From: Pedobacter soli
Lineage (GTDB): Bacteria > Bacteroidota > Bacteroidia > Sphingobacteriales > Sphingobacteriaceae
Assembly (NCBI RefSeq): GCF_900101435.1
Contig: NZ_FMZH01000001.1
Location: forward strand, 744,001-808,000
DNA length: 64,000 bases
Reading direction: 5' to 3'
A program made the translations under genes and the position numbers. Below the pieces are notes generated by a model that saw only the letters and a program-made list of their open reading frames with translations, made no database searches and had not been told where the DNA came from. Positions 1-10,542 of the stretch are shown piece by piece (position 1 is the first letter of the stretch; each line of letters opens with the position of its first letter).

Positions 1-1
1 C

Positions 2-3000
2 CAAAAGTCCCTGCATATCAGCGCCAAACAACTATCGAAACCCAAACTCCTTGATTTAACCCTGGTCAACCTGGAAGCCTATGCCCGGGAAATTTTCGCA
101 GGCGAACTAATTACCAGGGCATGTGAAGTTGATTTAGCGGAAATCCTCGACCAATCATACTCCCCGGTGCTACTAGTGGCAAAATCAGGGATGGGAAAAT
201 CTACTATTGCCTATAACATTTTAAAAAACTGCTCAAAGACAAAAAAATGGGGGCTTAGGATAAACCACAGCATCGCAGCAGATTCAAGCTCTTTGACCCA
301 GGCCATTAGCAAACAGCTCCTGCAGCACCAGAACGACCTGTTCATCTCCCCTTCCCAGTTCCAAAACCTAAGTGAAAAAGTATTGATTGTGATCGATGAC
401 ATCAATAAAGCTACCAACCCGACAATACTGCTTGAGCATATTTTGCTATGGCAAAGGGAAAGCAGTTTTAATGTATTGATCCCGGTTTGGCAAAACGTAT
501 ACGATCAGCTCCCAAAACGTTTCAAAGAGGAAAACACAGACGAAAAAAATAAGCCAGAGCTTTCAGAAACCGTCCTGTTATTAGGCTATTCGACAGAAGA
601 ATCAATAGCAGCATTGAAGCTATCGTCCCTGAACAGTGCCCAAAAATTCAGCGACCAACAATTCGAGCGGATATCAGAGGAACTTTTCAACGATCCTTTC
701 CTGATCCGGATCTATGGAGATTTAACCGGTATTGACCAGGACAACTGGCTGGCAAAAACTTCAGCCCCTATTGAAGAATATATCGGGGAACGGTTACTGG
801 ACATCCAGCAGAAAGCTTCCATTCCACACTTTAGCCTTGAGCAGGCACTCTTGAAACTTGCTGACCATATGCTAAAGAGCAAACTACAATTCATATCTTT
901 TGTAGCGCTCGAGGACAAACTAGACCGCGAGGACATCAAAATACTTCACCAGATCGGCCTCAACAATGCTATCTTTTCCCTCGGCCCAGAAGGGCAGCTT
1001 ATCTTCAAACATGATAAACTAAGGGACTACCTGCTGTCCAAAGCCATTGCGCGCATGTTTTCCGACCTACCCAAGCATATCCAAACCCTGTCCGAGCCCT
1101 ACTATGCAGAACTCATCGGCAGGGCACTATCCAACACTAACGGTGAGCAACGATCCAATATATCCAAATGGTTGCTTGGACACTTACCGCTGGCCGTAGT
1201 AGAATCCCTGAATTACCACCAGGATGAAGACGCCCATGGACTCATCACCCAGCAGCTCATCACCTGGCTTAAAACGCACAAAGAAAAATTAAACGAGGCA
1301 ACACTAATTTCCATAAAGGCCAGCCTAAACAATATCCACAATCCCAGTGTCATCCAGATTTGTGATTGCCTGGATACCGATTTTTACACCTTAGGCGCTA
1401 ATTTTCTAAACGGCCATACCGGCGATGGCATACGCTATATAGCCAGGTTTGCCAATAGTGATTTTGAGCCGAACAGTGGAAATGCCCGCCGTGACTACCT
1501 CATGGCCAATTTTAACAATAGATTTAAGGAAAATGGGATTGCAGACCTCAAAAAGTACCTAAGCGTCCCCACTTACACCATCCAACAAAAAAATGCCATC
1601 ATCATGTTTGCAGGGTACCTACGTTCACAGGAACTGTTCGACCCTATATTTGAGCGCTGGCAATCGGACAAAAAAGCCCTCTTTATGAACAGCATCTGGG
1701 CACTTATCATTTCTTTCCAGGCCGGCAAGGAAGAAAAACTGCAGGAAGTCTTTGATTTTTGGGCCAGCTTGCCCGAGAGCAAAAAAACAAATGGGTTTCC
1801 CGAAGGAACAAAAGCACTGAGTACCTACAATCTGGGAAGATATAAGGAATTTGCCGTTAACGAGGCCCTGGCGGCCTTTCTACTCAAAAACACACAACGA
1901 GAGGATTACCTAAACCTCTTCTTCGCGGTAACAGCCTACATGGACCACCCTGATTTAATTGAATTTACCATCAGGCACTTTGCCAAAATCAAAAGACAGC
2001 TGTCACAACAAGAGGGGCTCTATGTAGCCTCCCTTACCATTTCAAAATTCCCTGAAAGGTGGTCTCCGCGCCATCAAAGTGGGAAAAGCCTTTCCACAGC
2101 CAGTAGAAATAGACTTCTAAGCTTATGGAACAACCAGCCAGATGACCAGTTCCTTACCCTACAAGCATTTGTCCTCTGGTCTGTTGGCGCTGATGAATCA
2201 GAAGGGCACATCCTGCAAAAAATAGATCTAGATAACCCTGAGCTATACTCCCGGACAATAACCACCAGGATGCTCATAGGTGACCATTCGGTCTTAGCAG
2301 ACCTAAAACAGATCATCAAAGCTGAGAATAGACAAAATGGGAAGTACATTGAGCACCTGTGTTTGATCTGGGACCAAGCTACAAAAGAATATGTCGATAG
2401 CTTATTAAACTTATACCACCCAAATCAAGACCAGAAGTTCAAACATTCAAATTCGTGGGTGCTTTCTAGCATTGCCGAACTGCTATTTTACTGCCCAGAT
2501 GCAGATGTCAGTTACCTGCTGGAAAAACATTGGGACAGGTTGGGCTATTTGAGCGAATTTGTGATACTGGCCTTACTTACCGGCACAAAAAAGACAGCAG
2601 ACCTGGCTGCCCAGGTATTCCCACAATACCCGGACCCCAAGGCCTTATTCAAATACCTGGACATCAAATTTACAAGCGGAAAGATTGTGGATCTCATCCA
2701 ATTTAAGCGTAAGCCCCTCACTACCCAGGTACTGGAGAACCTAAAGCCTCACCTAGCCTATTTTAGCCAAAGCGTGCTGGAAACCTTGATGATGAATGCC
2801 TCAACAGCAACCGAAAGGGCTTTTATTAAAACCAATGTCCTACCAATACTGAAGAAAAAACCAGGACATTTTGACCATGTAAAGGATCTTTTCCCTTCAG
2901 AAGAGGATATTTCCGATGAATTCGATGAGTTCGTAAGGGTTCCTAAAAGCCGCTGGCGAATAGATAGTTGGCTGGAACGCCTGGAGAAAAATGGGATATC

Positions 3001-3205
3001 CAGAAAGGAAATCATCTCGACCCTACTCAAAACAATCAAAAAAACGCCTGTAAGCCAACCACAACTGGATTGCTTTTCGAGGGTAATGGAAAATATCGGT
3101 GACCGGTCTGACCTAATGTTTATTGAAGAATTAGACCCTAAAAATCAAAACAAAACGCTATGGACAGATCTCGAATACCATATAAAAAGAAAACTTCTAA
3201 ATTAA
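2..3205 (+). CDS. STAND-like P-loop ATPase with long helical repeat C-terminus (5' end outside window)
   Basis: The reading frame is open from base 2, so the gene begins upstream of the window and the GTG at 167 is only an internal start. The visible protein has a Walker A motif (LLVAKSGMGKST), a Walker B motif (KVLIVIDDI) about 70 residues later, a winged-helix-like region, and then roughly 650 residues of helical, HEAT/TPR-like sequence with no enzymatic motif. This order of ATPase followed by a long repeat array is typical of STAND NTPases, including bacterial NLR-like and Avs-type defence proteins, where an N-terminal effector is released or assembled after the repeats recognise a target. 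The effector part, if any, is not in view. The gene converges with the caspase-NACHT gene downstream. Function in defence is inferred from architecture and neighbours; a regulatory STAND ATPase is the alternative. Confidence 0.72.
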   Translation, partial: QKSLHISAKQLSKPKLLDLTLVNLEAYAREIFAGELITRACEVDLAEILDQSYSPVLLVAKSGMGKSTIAYNILKNCSKTKKWGLRINHSIAADSSSLTQAISKQLLQHQNDLFISPSQFQNLSEKVLIVIDDINKATNPTILLEHILLWQRESSFNVLIPVWQNVYDQLPKRFKEENTDEKNKPELSETVLLLGYSTEESIAALKLSSLNSAQKFSDQQFERISEELFNDPFLIRIYGDLTGIDQDNWLAKTSAPIEEYIGERLLDIQQKASIPHFSLEQALLKLADHMLKSKLQFISFVALEDKLDREDIKILHQIGLNNAIFSLGPEGQLIFKHDKLRDYLLSKAIARMFSDLPKHIQTLSEPYYAELIGRALSNTNGEQRSNISKWLLGHLPLAVVESLNYHQDEDAHGLITQQLITWLKTHKEKLNEATLISIKASLNNIHNPSVIQICDCLDTDFYTLGANFLNGHTGDGIRYIARFANSDFEPNSGNARRDYLMANFNNRFKENGIADLKKYLSVPTYTIQQKNAIIMFAGYLRSQELFDPIFERWQSDKKALFMNSIWALIISFQAGKEEKLQEVFDFWASLPESKKTNGFPEGTKALSTYNLGRYKEFAVNEALAAFLLKNTQREDYLNLFFAVTAYMDHPDLIEFTIRHFAKIKRQLSQQEGLYVASLTISKFPERWSPRHQSGKSLSTASRNRLLSLWNNQPDDQFLTLQAFVLWSVGADESEGHILQKIDLDNPELYSRTITTRMLIGDHSVLADLKQIIKAENRQNGKYIEHLCLIWDQATKEYVDSLLNLYHPNQDQKFKHSNSWVLSSIAELLFYCPDADVSYLLEKHWDRLGYLSEFVILALLTGTKKTADLAAQVFPQYPDPKALFKYLDIKFTSGKIVDLIQFKRKPLTTQVLENLKPHLAYFSQSVLETLMMNASTATERAFIKTNVLPILKKKPGHFDHVKDLFPSEEDISDEFDEFVRVPKSRWRIDSWLERLEKNGISRKEIISTLLKTIKKTPVSQPQLDCFSRVMENIGDRSDLMFIEELDPKNQNKTLWTDLEYHIKRKLLN

Positions 3206-3265
3206 AAGACAGCAATATCAAATGCATCTTTTAAACTGGTAGTGTAACGCATTTAAAAACACTAA

Positions 3266-3301
3266 GGAAGGATATAAATTAAATTTACCCACTATCCTTC
3301 C
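3266..3301. terminator. Inverted repeat between convergent genes
   Basis: GGAAGGATA (3266-3274) pairs with TATCCTTCC (3293-3301) across an 18-base AT-rich loop. It lies in the 164-bp gap between two convergent genes, where a bidirectional terminator is expected. The loop is long and no clear T-run follows, so the terminator role is tentative. Confidence 0.35.
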
Positions 3302-3369
3302 AAAAGCTTTGAACCTGTCGTAGCATGTCTATATATCTGATATGACACAGACCCTAAATGAGGAAACGA

Positions 3370-6300
3370 CTAAAGCTGAAATTCATGATAACTTCTCATT
3401 GCTTCATCTACACTTACCTCAATTGTCTTTTTACTTATATTCTGATCATCAAGCTGCCGGATAAAATAATAAAGGTTGCTCCAATCTGTACCCTCTTCAA
3501 CCCGATCCATCATATCTTCGATTGCAGATTTTACTTGTCTATAATTTTCTTCAGATACCAGCGCAATACTATTTAACGCTTCCAAAACCCTAGATTCGAG
3601 ATTATTGAAAATGTCACCAGGGTATTTGCTTATTTTGGATCTTTTTAGCAGGATCAACAATCGATCAAGGCACCCAATTGTATCAATGAATTCGAAACCA
3701 AATAAATGGTTCCTGTAATCGAAAGCCTCATTCGTTCTGGCCATCAGTTCTTTAAAAAGGAAATCAAAACCAGCGGAGTCGCCCATTTTTATCAGATAAT
3801 TGGCAGCTATCAAACGATCTTGATCTGAAATATGGTCATTCCCTAAATCTCCAATTAAGATACCATGTAAAACAGTCGATTCTTTGGGAACGCTTGAGAG
3901 TAGTTCAATAGCTTTCAACCTGAGGGAACGATTCCACACGCTTTCGATGAATGTTTCCAATCTTTCCCAGTCCCCGGTTAAGTCAAACCAAAATGATAGT
4001 AACTCCTCATATCGATAATCATCTTCTCTACTTTCCTGCAGTCGTTTGATAATATTAGGAAACGCTTCTTGTATTTTTTTTCTAAGTGCATAGGAGGCAT
4101 TTCCGAGCCATGCAAAACCCTGCAACTCCGGATTAATGATATTTTCATTGACCCTTAAAATCAGGGGAGCCAGCCCAACCAATTCCTCGAGCACTTCGAT
4201 CCCCCCGCTGTTCCTTACCCCCAGTTCCCACCCAAAATTATAATAGCATGTGAAATCAAGAATTTTTTCGGTGGGCATTTTAAATTTGAAGCGCTGTAGG
4301 AAATACCACGCAATGTCTGAAGAATTGCCTCTTAACACTGTCCAGTTTCGAATGAAGTCGATCATTGGGGCACTTACTTGTAATTGCCTATGATTTTTTA
4401 AATGTTGATGGATCTGTTCAATCTGAAAGCCAATGAAACTTAAACCAGCATCGATCCAATTCAAAATCTCAGACCGATGGCAAATTCTGTTATTGTATGT
4501 AAATCTCCTCAGAATATTCAAAGCTATATTAGGAATATAGAGGGTCTCGGGCTTAAAATTAGCTTTCGACAACCCTGCAACATCTTCCCGAGTAATCTCT
4601 TCCTTTGCCAGACGCTCAAAAACGTGCTCTAATATTGGCTTGATCAAATCAGATCTGAATAATAGATAAAAGTTGTCAACCAAGCGTTGTTCCCAAATAT
4701 CCGGTCTTTGTATCGCGATAGGCTTTGTTAGCGTTATAGAGAAAATCTGTTTAACTTTATCATCGAACTCCTGCGCCAAAGCGTCCCCATCTCTCTGCTC
4801 CCAAAGGTATTGATGAACAAAATTCAACATGGTCACATTTACATTTGACTGTGACCAACCAGCTATCCACTCATCCAACGCCTTCCGATCTATTAAATTA
4901 ATGACCACATCATGCAAATAATAAAATTCATCATCATCCGCTAATGAAATCAGGCTCAAAGCTTTTCCATGAGTTGCAGTTTCTTTGAAAAATACGGATA
5001 TTAATTTTACACTATGCTCTTCATATTGTTTCGCCATCAAGATAACAAGTTCAAATACTTCCGAAAATACATTGCGGTCGATATGGTATGCTGACCCAGC
5101 ATTTTGAACAAGTGCTATCAAGCTTTCCCTTTGGTTATGCACCAGCGAAAGTCTCTTTTGTGGATTATCAATCAATATCTTAAAAACCGACTGAATGCCT
5201 GTAACAGACATTATCTTTTTAAATGCCACTTCCCAATGATAGTCCTCGTCACCAAGGCTAAAATTTTCCCTATCCTCAACCGCCTCAGAAATCTCGGCAA
5301 GGGACAGGCCATCCATCAGAACAGCAATAAACCTCTCAGGGGCATCCGAGACACCAATAAGTTCATAAAGTCCGGCACGCAGGTATTGGTTCTTGTGTTT
5401 TTTGAATTTTTGAACAATCTGTTCAATCTGATCTTCTTTTGCAACGGGTAGCCTTGCCAGTAAAGACATGATTCTGTGGGCGTCTTCAGCGGCAATATCT
5501 TCATGCAGCAGAGCGGAGAATAACATTTCTTGAAATTCCAGGGCCTCTTTTTCAAAGCCCCTGAAATCAAAATAAAGCAAGTGGTAAACTGCATTCACTT
5601 TTTTCATACGGTGGCTACCCGTATCAGCTAAAACTTTTTTTAGAAATACTAGTGTCTGCTGGGTCCTTCCAAACCTTGCCAGATCAGCAGGACTGAATTT
5701 ATTAGAACTCACCCACATCTCTTTATCAGTATAAAAATTGAATATACGCTTAAAAATTTCCGTTCGTTCGGCTTGATCAAACCTATCACTTTCAAACTTA
5801 ACAATAACCTCCTGATCTTCTTCCAATATCTCATTTACCAACCGGGCCACGGCCTCACCCTTGTTGATGCTGATCAAAAAGGAAAGCGTATTGATCCAGG
5901 TTGGCTTCACCCTCTTGGTGCCCAACGATTCGACAAACAAAAGAGCCTGTAACTTTTCAAAAGGTTGTCTGGATAGCACCCTTGAGGCCAAATATTCCTG
6001 GATATTGTTGTGCTCAAAGCTCCAGGTATCATCATCGATATTGTGGTTAAATGCCGGTAGGAATCTACACTCTTGATATTCCTCCGAATCTGAAAAAAGC
6101 TTTTTAAGATCCACAGCAGATAGATAATTTTTACCTGCCAACTCCATGATGAATGCAATTTTCTCAAGCCGTGAAAATAAAGTGGCCAAATCTCTCTTTC
6201 CCCTACTTGACTTCAAAATGAAGCCCTTATCCTGATCAATCAAACTTGCTTCCATTATCCCAGCCCTACCCCCCCTGAAATTTTTATTCTCAAGATAATA

Positions 6301-7719
6301 AGCAATTAATATCCTGAGAAAAAATGGCTTCTGTATTAAATCCAGAAGTTCATATTCATAGATTTTATTCATGAAATCTTCCGAATCTATTTCATAACCT
6401 AGCTCCAATGTTGATTTGATCACCTTCACTGAAGGCTCATTTATAAAATAGGCATGAAAGCCTCCTAGAGTCCCTGATTCTTCATTAACAGATGCTTGGT
6501 AGAAACTGGTTCGGCACGATACAACTGCTGTGATCTGGTTATTGCTCAAGAAGAAATCTTTTATCGTATCGATAGCCCGGTTAAAAAAAGCGGGCTGTAC
6601 CTCATCGAGTCCATCTAAAAATATAATCAACTTGGCCGGATCGGTCTTTTCCCAGCCCCCAGGGAGGTATTCAGAAAGATCTTCCCCCTGAAACCTATTC
6701 AATCTTATTAAAATGGGCGTCAGAGGCTGATCTAGCCCTTTTAGTCTTAAAGCCAACCTATTGAGTTCAATTGATTTCCCTGAGCCAGCGCCTCCAAGCA
6801 GCACAATCTTCTTATGGATCATTATTACCTCCTCCAGATAGACCCTGCCGGAATCCTGGGCAAAAAAAGAATCAAAATCCAAATCTTCCCTTGCTCCAGG
6901 AGTCAGGTGGCGGGAAATATAATGTTTTGGTAGCGGTAATTCAGGAAATGGAAAATCAATCTTGCCATCAGGATAAACTTTGGGAATCTCTTTATCCAGT
7001 TCCAAGGTCATCTCTCCGGTTATGCCCCCGAAGTCTTTTAGCGGAGCGGCACCGGGTCTTTGTCCCCTGCGTCCTTTGGTATTTTCAATGACCTCATCAA
7101 ATAGCGTAGTCATCTTTAAAACCGGACTGTTATTGGTTTCTAAAAACGTATTTAGACATTGCGCAAATGGACTTCCTTCCCCCTTTACACCATCGCTCAC
7201 CTTGTTCGCCTCTCCTGAGGTCAGCACCCACCTCGAACTCTCACTGGTCAACCATGTTTTAGCCCCTATCTTATCCGTGATGCCATGCTGTAAGATAAAC
7301 GTACCAGAATAACAGCAGTCTGAGATCAGTAATACGTGCTTTGCCCTTATAGCCTTGATAAAATCATTTACAGTGGAATTCGATATAAAACTCCACTTCC
7401 TTGCGGTCGCATCAACAGGCACCCAATACCCTAACCCGGTATCCTCATCTTGTTCTCCATGTCCCGCATAATATATAATGAGATTTTGGCATGCGGATGT
7501 ATTTTGCCCAAGCTTCTCAAGTTCTTCAAGGATTTCGTCACGTTTAGCATTACCATTTTCCAAAAGGGGACTGATAAGTTCAAAATTATATCGGTCTTTC
7601 ATCACCTTCACAAAGCGCTCTACATCGGTTTTCGCGTTAAACAAAGGTCTGTGGGCTCCACTATATTCATCTATAGCTATTGCCAGGACCAGATTCTCAA
7701 GTTGACCATCATTTTTCAT
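3370..7719 (-). CDS. Caspase-NACHT protein with HEAT-like repeats (bacterial NLR-like)
   Basis: Residues 1-230 form a peptidase C14 caspase-like domain with the catalytic histidine in YYAGHGE (His87) and the catalytic cysteine in ISDCCYSG (Cys136 by alignment with metacaspase DSCHSG motifs). A NACHT-type NTPase follows, with Walker A GGAGSGKS (309-316) and Walker B LIIFLDGLDEV (364-374), and then about 850 residues of helical repeat sequence. By analogy with bacterial NACHT proteins, the repeats would sense an infection signal, the NTPase would oligomerise, and the caspase would cleave cellular or partner proteins. It is transcribed divergently from a second caspase gene across 189 bp, so the two may be co-regulated. 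All key residues are present. The antiphage role is inferred from the family and the defence-rich neighbourhood. Confidence 0.85.
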   Translation of the reverse strand: MKNDGQLENLVLAIAIDEYSGAHRPLFNAKTDVERFVKVMKDRYNFELISPLLENGNAKRDEILEELEKLGQNTSACQNLIIYYAGHGEQDEDTGLGYWVPVDATARKWSFISNSTVNDFIKAIRAKHVLLISDCCYSGTFILQHGITDKIGAKTWLTSESSRWVLTSGEANKVSDGVKGEGSPFAQCLNTFLETNNSPVLKMTTLFDEVIENTKGRRGQRPGAAPLKDFGGITGEMTLELDKEIPKVYPDGKIDFPFPELPLPKHYISRHLTPGAREDLDFDSFFAQDSGRVYLEEVIMIHKKIVLLGGAGSGKSIELNRLALRLKGLDQPLTPILIRLNRFQGEDLSEYLPGGWEKTDPAKLIIFLDGLDEVQPAFFNRAIDTIKDFFLSNNQITAVVSCRTSFYQASVNEESGTLGGFHAYFINEPSVKVIKSTLELGYEIDSEDFMNKIYEYELLDLIQKPFFLRILIAYYLENKNFRGGRAGIMEASLIDQDKGFILKSSRGKRDLATLFSRLEKIAFIMELAGKNYLSAVDLKKLFSDSEEYQECRFLPAFNHNIDDDTWSFEHNNIQEYLASRVLSRQPFEKLQALLFVESLGTKRVKPTWINTLSFLISINKGEAVARLVNEILEEDQEVIVKFESDRFDQAERTEIFKRIFNFYTDKEMWVSSNKFSPADLARFGRTQQTLVFLKKVLADTGSHRMKKVNAVYHLLYFDFRGFEKEALEFQEMLFSALLHEDIAAEDAHRIMSLLARLPVAKEDQIEQIVQKFKKHKNQYLRAGLYELIGVSDAPERFIAVLMDGLSLAEISEAVEDRENFSLGDEDYHWEVAFKKIMSVTGIQSVFKILIDNPQKRLSLVHNQRESLIALVQNAGSAYHIDRNVFSEVFELVILMAKQYEEHSVKLISVFFKETATHGKALSLISLADDDEFYYLHDVVINLIDRKALDEWIAGWSQSNVNVTMLNFVHQYLWEQRDGDALAQEFDDKVKQIFSITLTKPIAIQRPDIWEQRLVDNFYLLFRSDLIKPILEHVFERLAKEEITREDVAGLSKANFKPETLYIPNIALNILRRFTYNNRICHRSEILNWIDAGLSFIGFQIEQIHQHLKNHRQLQVSAPMIDFIRNWTVLRGNSSDIAWYFLQRFKFKMPTEKILDFTCYYNFGWELGVRNSGGIEVLEELVGLAPLILRVNENIINPELQGFAWLGNASYALRKKIQEAFPNIIKRLQESREDDYRYEELLSFWFDLTGDWERLETFIESVWNRSLRLKAIELLSSVPKESTVLHGILIGDLGNDHISDQDRLIAANYLIKMGDSAGFDFLFKELMARTNEAFDYRNHLFGFEFIDTIGCLDRLLILLKRSKISKYPGDIFNNLESRVLEALNSIALVSEENYRQVKSAIEDMMDRVEEGTDWSNLYYFIRQLDDQNISKKTIEVSVDEAMRSYHEFQL

Positions 7720-7908
7720 TGCGATGAAGTTAGATATTGTAGAAGGATTTTAAATAAAATTTTCAACCTGAAATTTCAAAACCCACCTATACCACTGTCT
7801 ATCAAAAGCTTAATCAAACAAACTACAATTTAACAAACCTTGAGCCTAGGGAATTGCTAAAAATTAATAAATTCGCCTAACCGAAACAACAACCATTAAA
7901 CGCTCGCA
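7720..7908. promoter_or_regulatory. Divergent intergenic region between two caspase genes
   Basis: This 189-bp AT-rich gap separates the start codons of the caspase-NACHT gene (minus) and the caspase/hydrolase operon (plus), so both promoters must lie here unless they are further upstream inside coding sequence. I could not pick a convincing TAnnTTTG -7 box for either direction. No regulator gene is adjacent. Confidence 0.4.
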
Positions 7909-9600
7909 ATGAAAAAATGTGCAATCCTCATTGGCATCAACGAAATCCAAAAGCTTCCAACTCTTTCTGCTTCCCGTGATAACGCAACTAAAATGAACGA
8001 GTGGGCCTTAGGACAGGGCTTTGAAACCAGTCTTTTTATTGATGACACAGGCCCGGTAAGCTTTAAGGAAATTCAGAATGCTGTGGATGAATACGTTAAA
8101 GACTTTTCTTATGAGCAAATGCTCATCTATTTTTCTGGACACGGATACCTGGCAGGCCCTGGGCAAGAAGTATGGATGCTTTCAGATGCCATGTCCGACC
8201 AGAGCCAGTCCATTGGCCTACAATCCAGTATCATGTTCGCAAGGTTTACCAAACTTAAAAACCTTATCATTATTTCTGACGCCTGCCGAACCCCCAGCAG
8301 GGACATAGCGGCCATCGGAAACCCAGGCTTACCTATTTTTAAGTTCAATGACAATCCCGCCTCATTAAAAAAGGTGGATATATTTTACGCCAGTCTTCCG
8401 GGAAATCCCGCCCATGAAGTTTTGATATCACCTGATCACTATAAAAGTGTATATACCGAATGTTTACTGGAAGGCTTGAATGGAGAAGTACCTGAGATCA
8501 TCACCACTTTAGCAGAAGGTACAACCACCACCCATGTGGTTCACTCCTATGAACTCAATGAATACCTTCAGTTAGCCATACCCACTCGACTAATAGAACT
8601 GGAGGCGCCTATCAACCAGCAGCCTTCGGGAGAAATTACCAGTAGAACGCCTATATTCATTTCTGAAATTAGCGGATATAGTCCAGATAGGGCTTCCACT
8701 ACAATCCGGCCGGCAGAACCAGATGAAGATTATCCAGGTATTGGACTTCCCAAAGCTTTTGAAGAGAGCCCTAAAATCAAAAAAGAAATCGAACAAAATA
8801 TCGAAGATATACTCAGTTCTGGCAGTGAATCCGACATCACAACTGAAATGGATGTGAATACCGGCTTAAAAATCACAGGTGAAATCCCTAAAAAAGTCTG
8901 GGAAAATGGGCATATCAGGCAAATGCCAAAAGACACTAGCGGTTCGAACCTATTTTTCGGATCGACCACGGATAGCTCATCTGTAATCCTGATCCAACTG
9001 GAAAATGGAACAGGAATCCCCTTTACTCTACTCAAAGGCTATCATGCTAATGCAGTCATAAGAAATGGGCAGCTGATCAATATCAATTATGTTCCATCTC
9101 CCTTGAGTTATAAGCGTTTCCAATATGTGGAACTGGAGCAAAAGATCAAGGAGCAGAAAGCAGAAATCATTACTGCAGCCCAATTTGGCATCTTTTCTCC
9201 AAGCCGTGAAACCCGTTCTATCTTTGCCAACTATATCCGCACATACAAAGCGCTAGATCCTACTCTTGGGCTCTTTGCGGCATATGCATACGCTTTATCT
9301 GGCAATTTCAAACAGATAAGGTCTGTCTATCGGCACATGGCTAGGGAAGAGGAACCTGTATTGCGTGATGTCGCAATCTTAAATGGGTTTGCGCAAAACC
9401 AAGATTTCTCAGGGCATGAATTATCGACAATAAAGAAAAACACTTTTATGCCATTATTGACACAGGGATGGTCTTATATGGAACTTTATCCAAAAAATAA
9501 TCTCTTCGAACTCTCGAAAACACTGATCCCCGGTTTATGGACATCTTTTACTAAAGACGGAATTGAAATTTTAAATACACTTTTACAAAACAGAAGATGA
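7909..9600 (+). CDS. Caspase-family protein (peptidase C14), stand-alone
   Basis: The first ~200 residues are a caspase-like fold starting with the typical ILIGINEIQ strand. The catalytic histidine is in IYFSGHG (His79) and the cysteine in IISDACRTP (Cys126). The region from ~260 to 340 is acidic and low in complexity, consistent with a linker or cleavage site, and the C-terminal ~200 residues are of unknown fold. There is no NTPase domain, so activation must come from elsewhere. Its stop codon overlaps the start of the next gene (ATGA), indicating translational coupling with a hydrolase. The divergent neighbour is a caspase-NACHT protein. I infer a conflict or regulated-death role, with the caspase acting on itself or on its hydrolase partner; a housekeeping protease is less likely. 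Confidence 0.8.
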   Translation: MKKCAILIGINEIQKLPTLSASRDNATKMNEWALGQGFETSLFIDDTGPVSFKEIQNAVDEYVKDFSYEQMLIYFSGHGYLAGPGQEVWMLSDAMSDQSQSIGLQSSIMFARFTKLKNLIIISDACRTPSRDIAAIGNPGLPIFKFNDNPASLKKVDIFYASLPGNPAHEVLISPDHYKSVYTECLLEGLNGEVPEIITTLAEGTTTTHVVHSYELNEYLQLAIPTRLIELEAPINQQPSGEITSRTPIFISEISGYSPDRASTTIRPAEPDEDYPGIGLPKAFEESPKIKKEIEQNIEDILSSGSESDITTEMDVNTGLKITGEIPKKVWENGHIRQMPKDTSGSNLFFGSTTDSSSVILIQLENGTGIPFTLLKGYHANAVIRNGQLININYVPSPLSYKRFQYVELEQKIKEQKAEIITAAQFGIFSPSRETRSIFANYIRTYKALDPTLGLFAAYAYALSGNFKQIRSVYRHMAREEEPVLRDVAILNGFAQNQDFSGHELSTIKKNTFMPLLTQGWSYMELYPKNNLFELSKTLIPGLWTSFTKDGIEILNTLLQNRR

Positions 9601-10484
9601 GAATATTGATGGTCCATGGCATAAACCAGGAAAATAAAGATCCTGAAGAGCTTAAACAAACCTGGATAAAAGCCCTGAAACTGGGCTTTGAAAAAGCAAA
9701 ACTCGATTTTCCAGAAGGCCTTACTTTTGATTTCCCCTACTATGGGGATCTGTTGCTCAAACTTCAGTCCAACTATGAAGCGGCAAATAAGGGAGCTGAA
9801 TACAACTTAAAATCCACTTCACCAGATACAGATACAGTGCTTTCCTTGCAGGAAAAAATATTGGAAGAGATGCTCAAAGATACGGACTTTACCAATTTGG
9901 AACTAGAGCCAGAGCAACCGGCAATTAAAGAAAAAGCCATTTATAACCATATGCCGTTTTTGGCATTGGCAAGGGCATTGGATGGCAAGCGTTACTTAGG
10001 GAATCTTTCTCTTGTAATATTCACCTCTGTTGTTGCCGCATATCTAAGTGTGAATTTAATCCGGCATAAAGTGGATCAAAAGGTCCATTCCCATATTTTT
10101 GATGATACAGATGTGGTGATAGCCCATTCACTGGGCTCCGTAGTTGCTTACAATGTTCTAAACGCAGGAAAAAAAGGCCCAGTTAACCTAAAACTTTTTG
10201 TAACCCTTGGCTCTCCATTAGGATTGATGCGTGTAAAAGCACAGCTTGAAACCCCAGTAAAGTTTCCTCCTTGTCTAAGCGGTAAATGGATCAACCTTTA
10301 TGATCCAAAAGATATGGTTTCTCTGTATCCCTTAGATGCTGAAAATTTTAATGTAAACCCTGAAATAGATAATTTCAAGATGGAAAATAATTCAAATAAC
10401 CACCACGACATTTCTGAATATTTATCTGATCCCCTGGTTGCCTCATATATTAATAAGTTATATGTAGATCGGAAAAAATCTTAA
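9597..10484 (+). CDS. Alpha/beta-hydrolase, coupled to caspase
   Basis: The protein opens with RILMVHGIN, the strand and oxyanion HG motif of alpha/beta hydrolases, and has the nucleophile elbow AHSLG (Ser178) followed by a helix. LKLFVTLGSPLG is the next strand, as in lipase-like and PGAP1-like esterases. A conserved His near the C-terminus (NNHHDISEYL) fits the catalytic triad. A hydrophobic stretch around residues 138-153 might contact a membrane. The start codon overlaps the caspase stop by four bases, so the two are probably made in fixed ratio. A lipase or esterase effector gated by the caspase is a reasonable inference; the substrate cannot be read from sequence. Confidence 0.75.
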   Translation: MRILMVHGINQENKDPEELKQTWIKALKLGFEKAKLDFPEGLTFDFPYYGDLLLKLQSNYEAANKGAEYNLKSTSPDTDTVLSLQEKILEEMLKDTDFTNLELEPEQPAIKEKAIYNHMPFLALARALDGKRYLGNLSLVIFTSVVAAYLSVNLIRHKVDQKVHSHIFDDTDVVIAHSLGSVVAYNVLNAGKKGPVNLKLFVTLGSPLGLMRVKAQLETPVKFPPCLSGKWINLYDPKDMVSLYPLDAENFNVNPEIDNFKMENNSNNHHDISEYLSDPLVASYINKLYVDRKKS

Positions 10485-10542
10485 GAGACTAAATAAAAGC
10501 ACGAATAAATTAACTCCAACAACGAGATCATCAAGCCCAATA

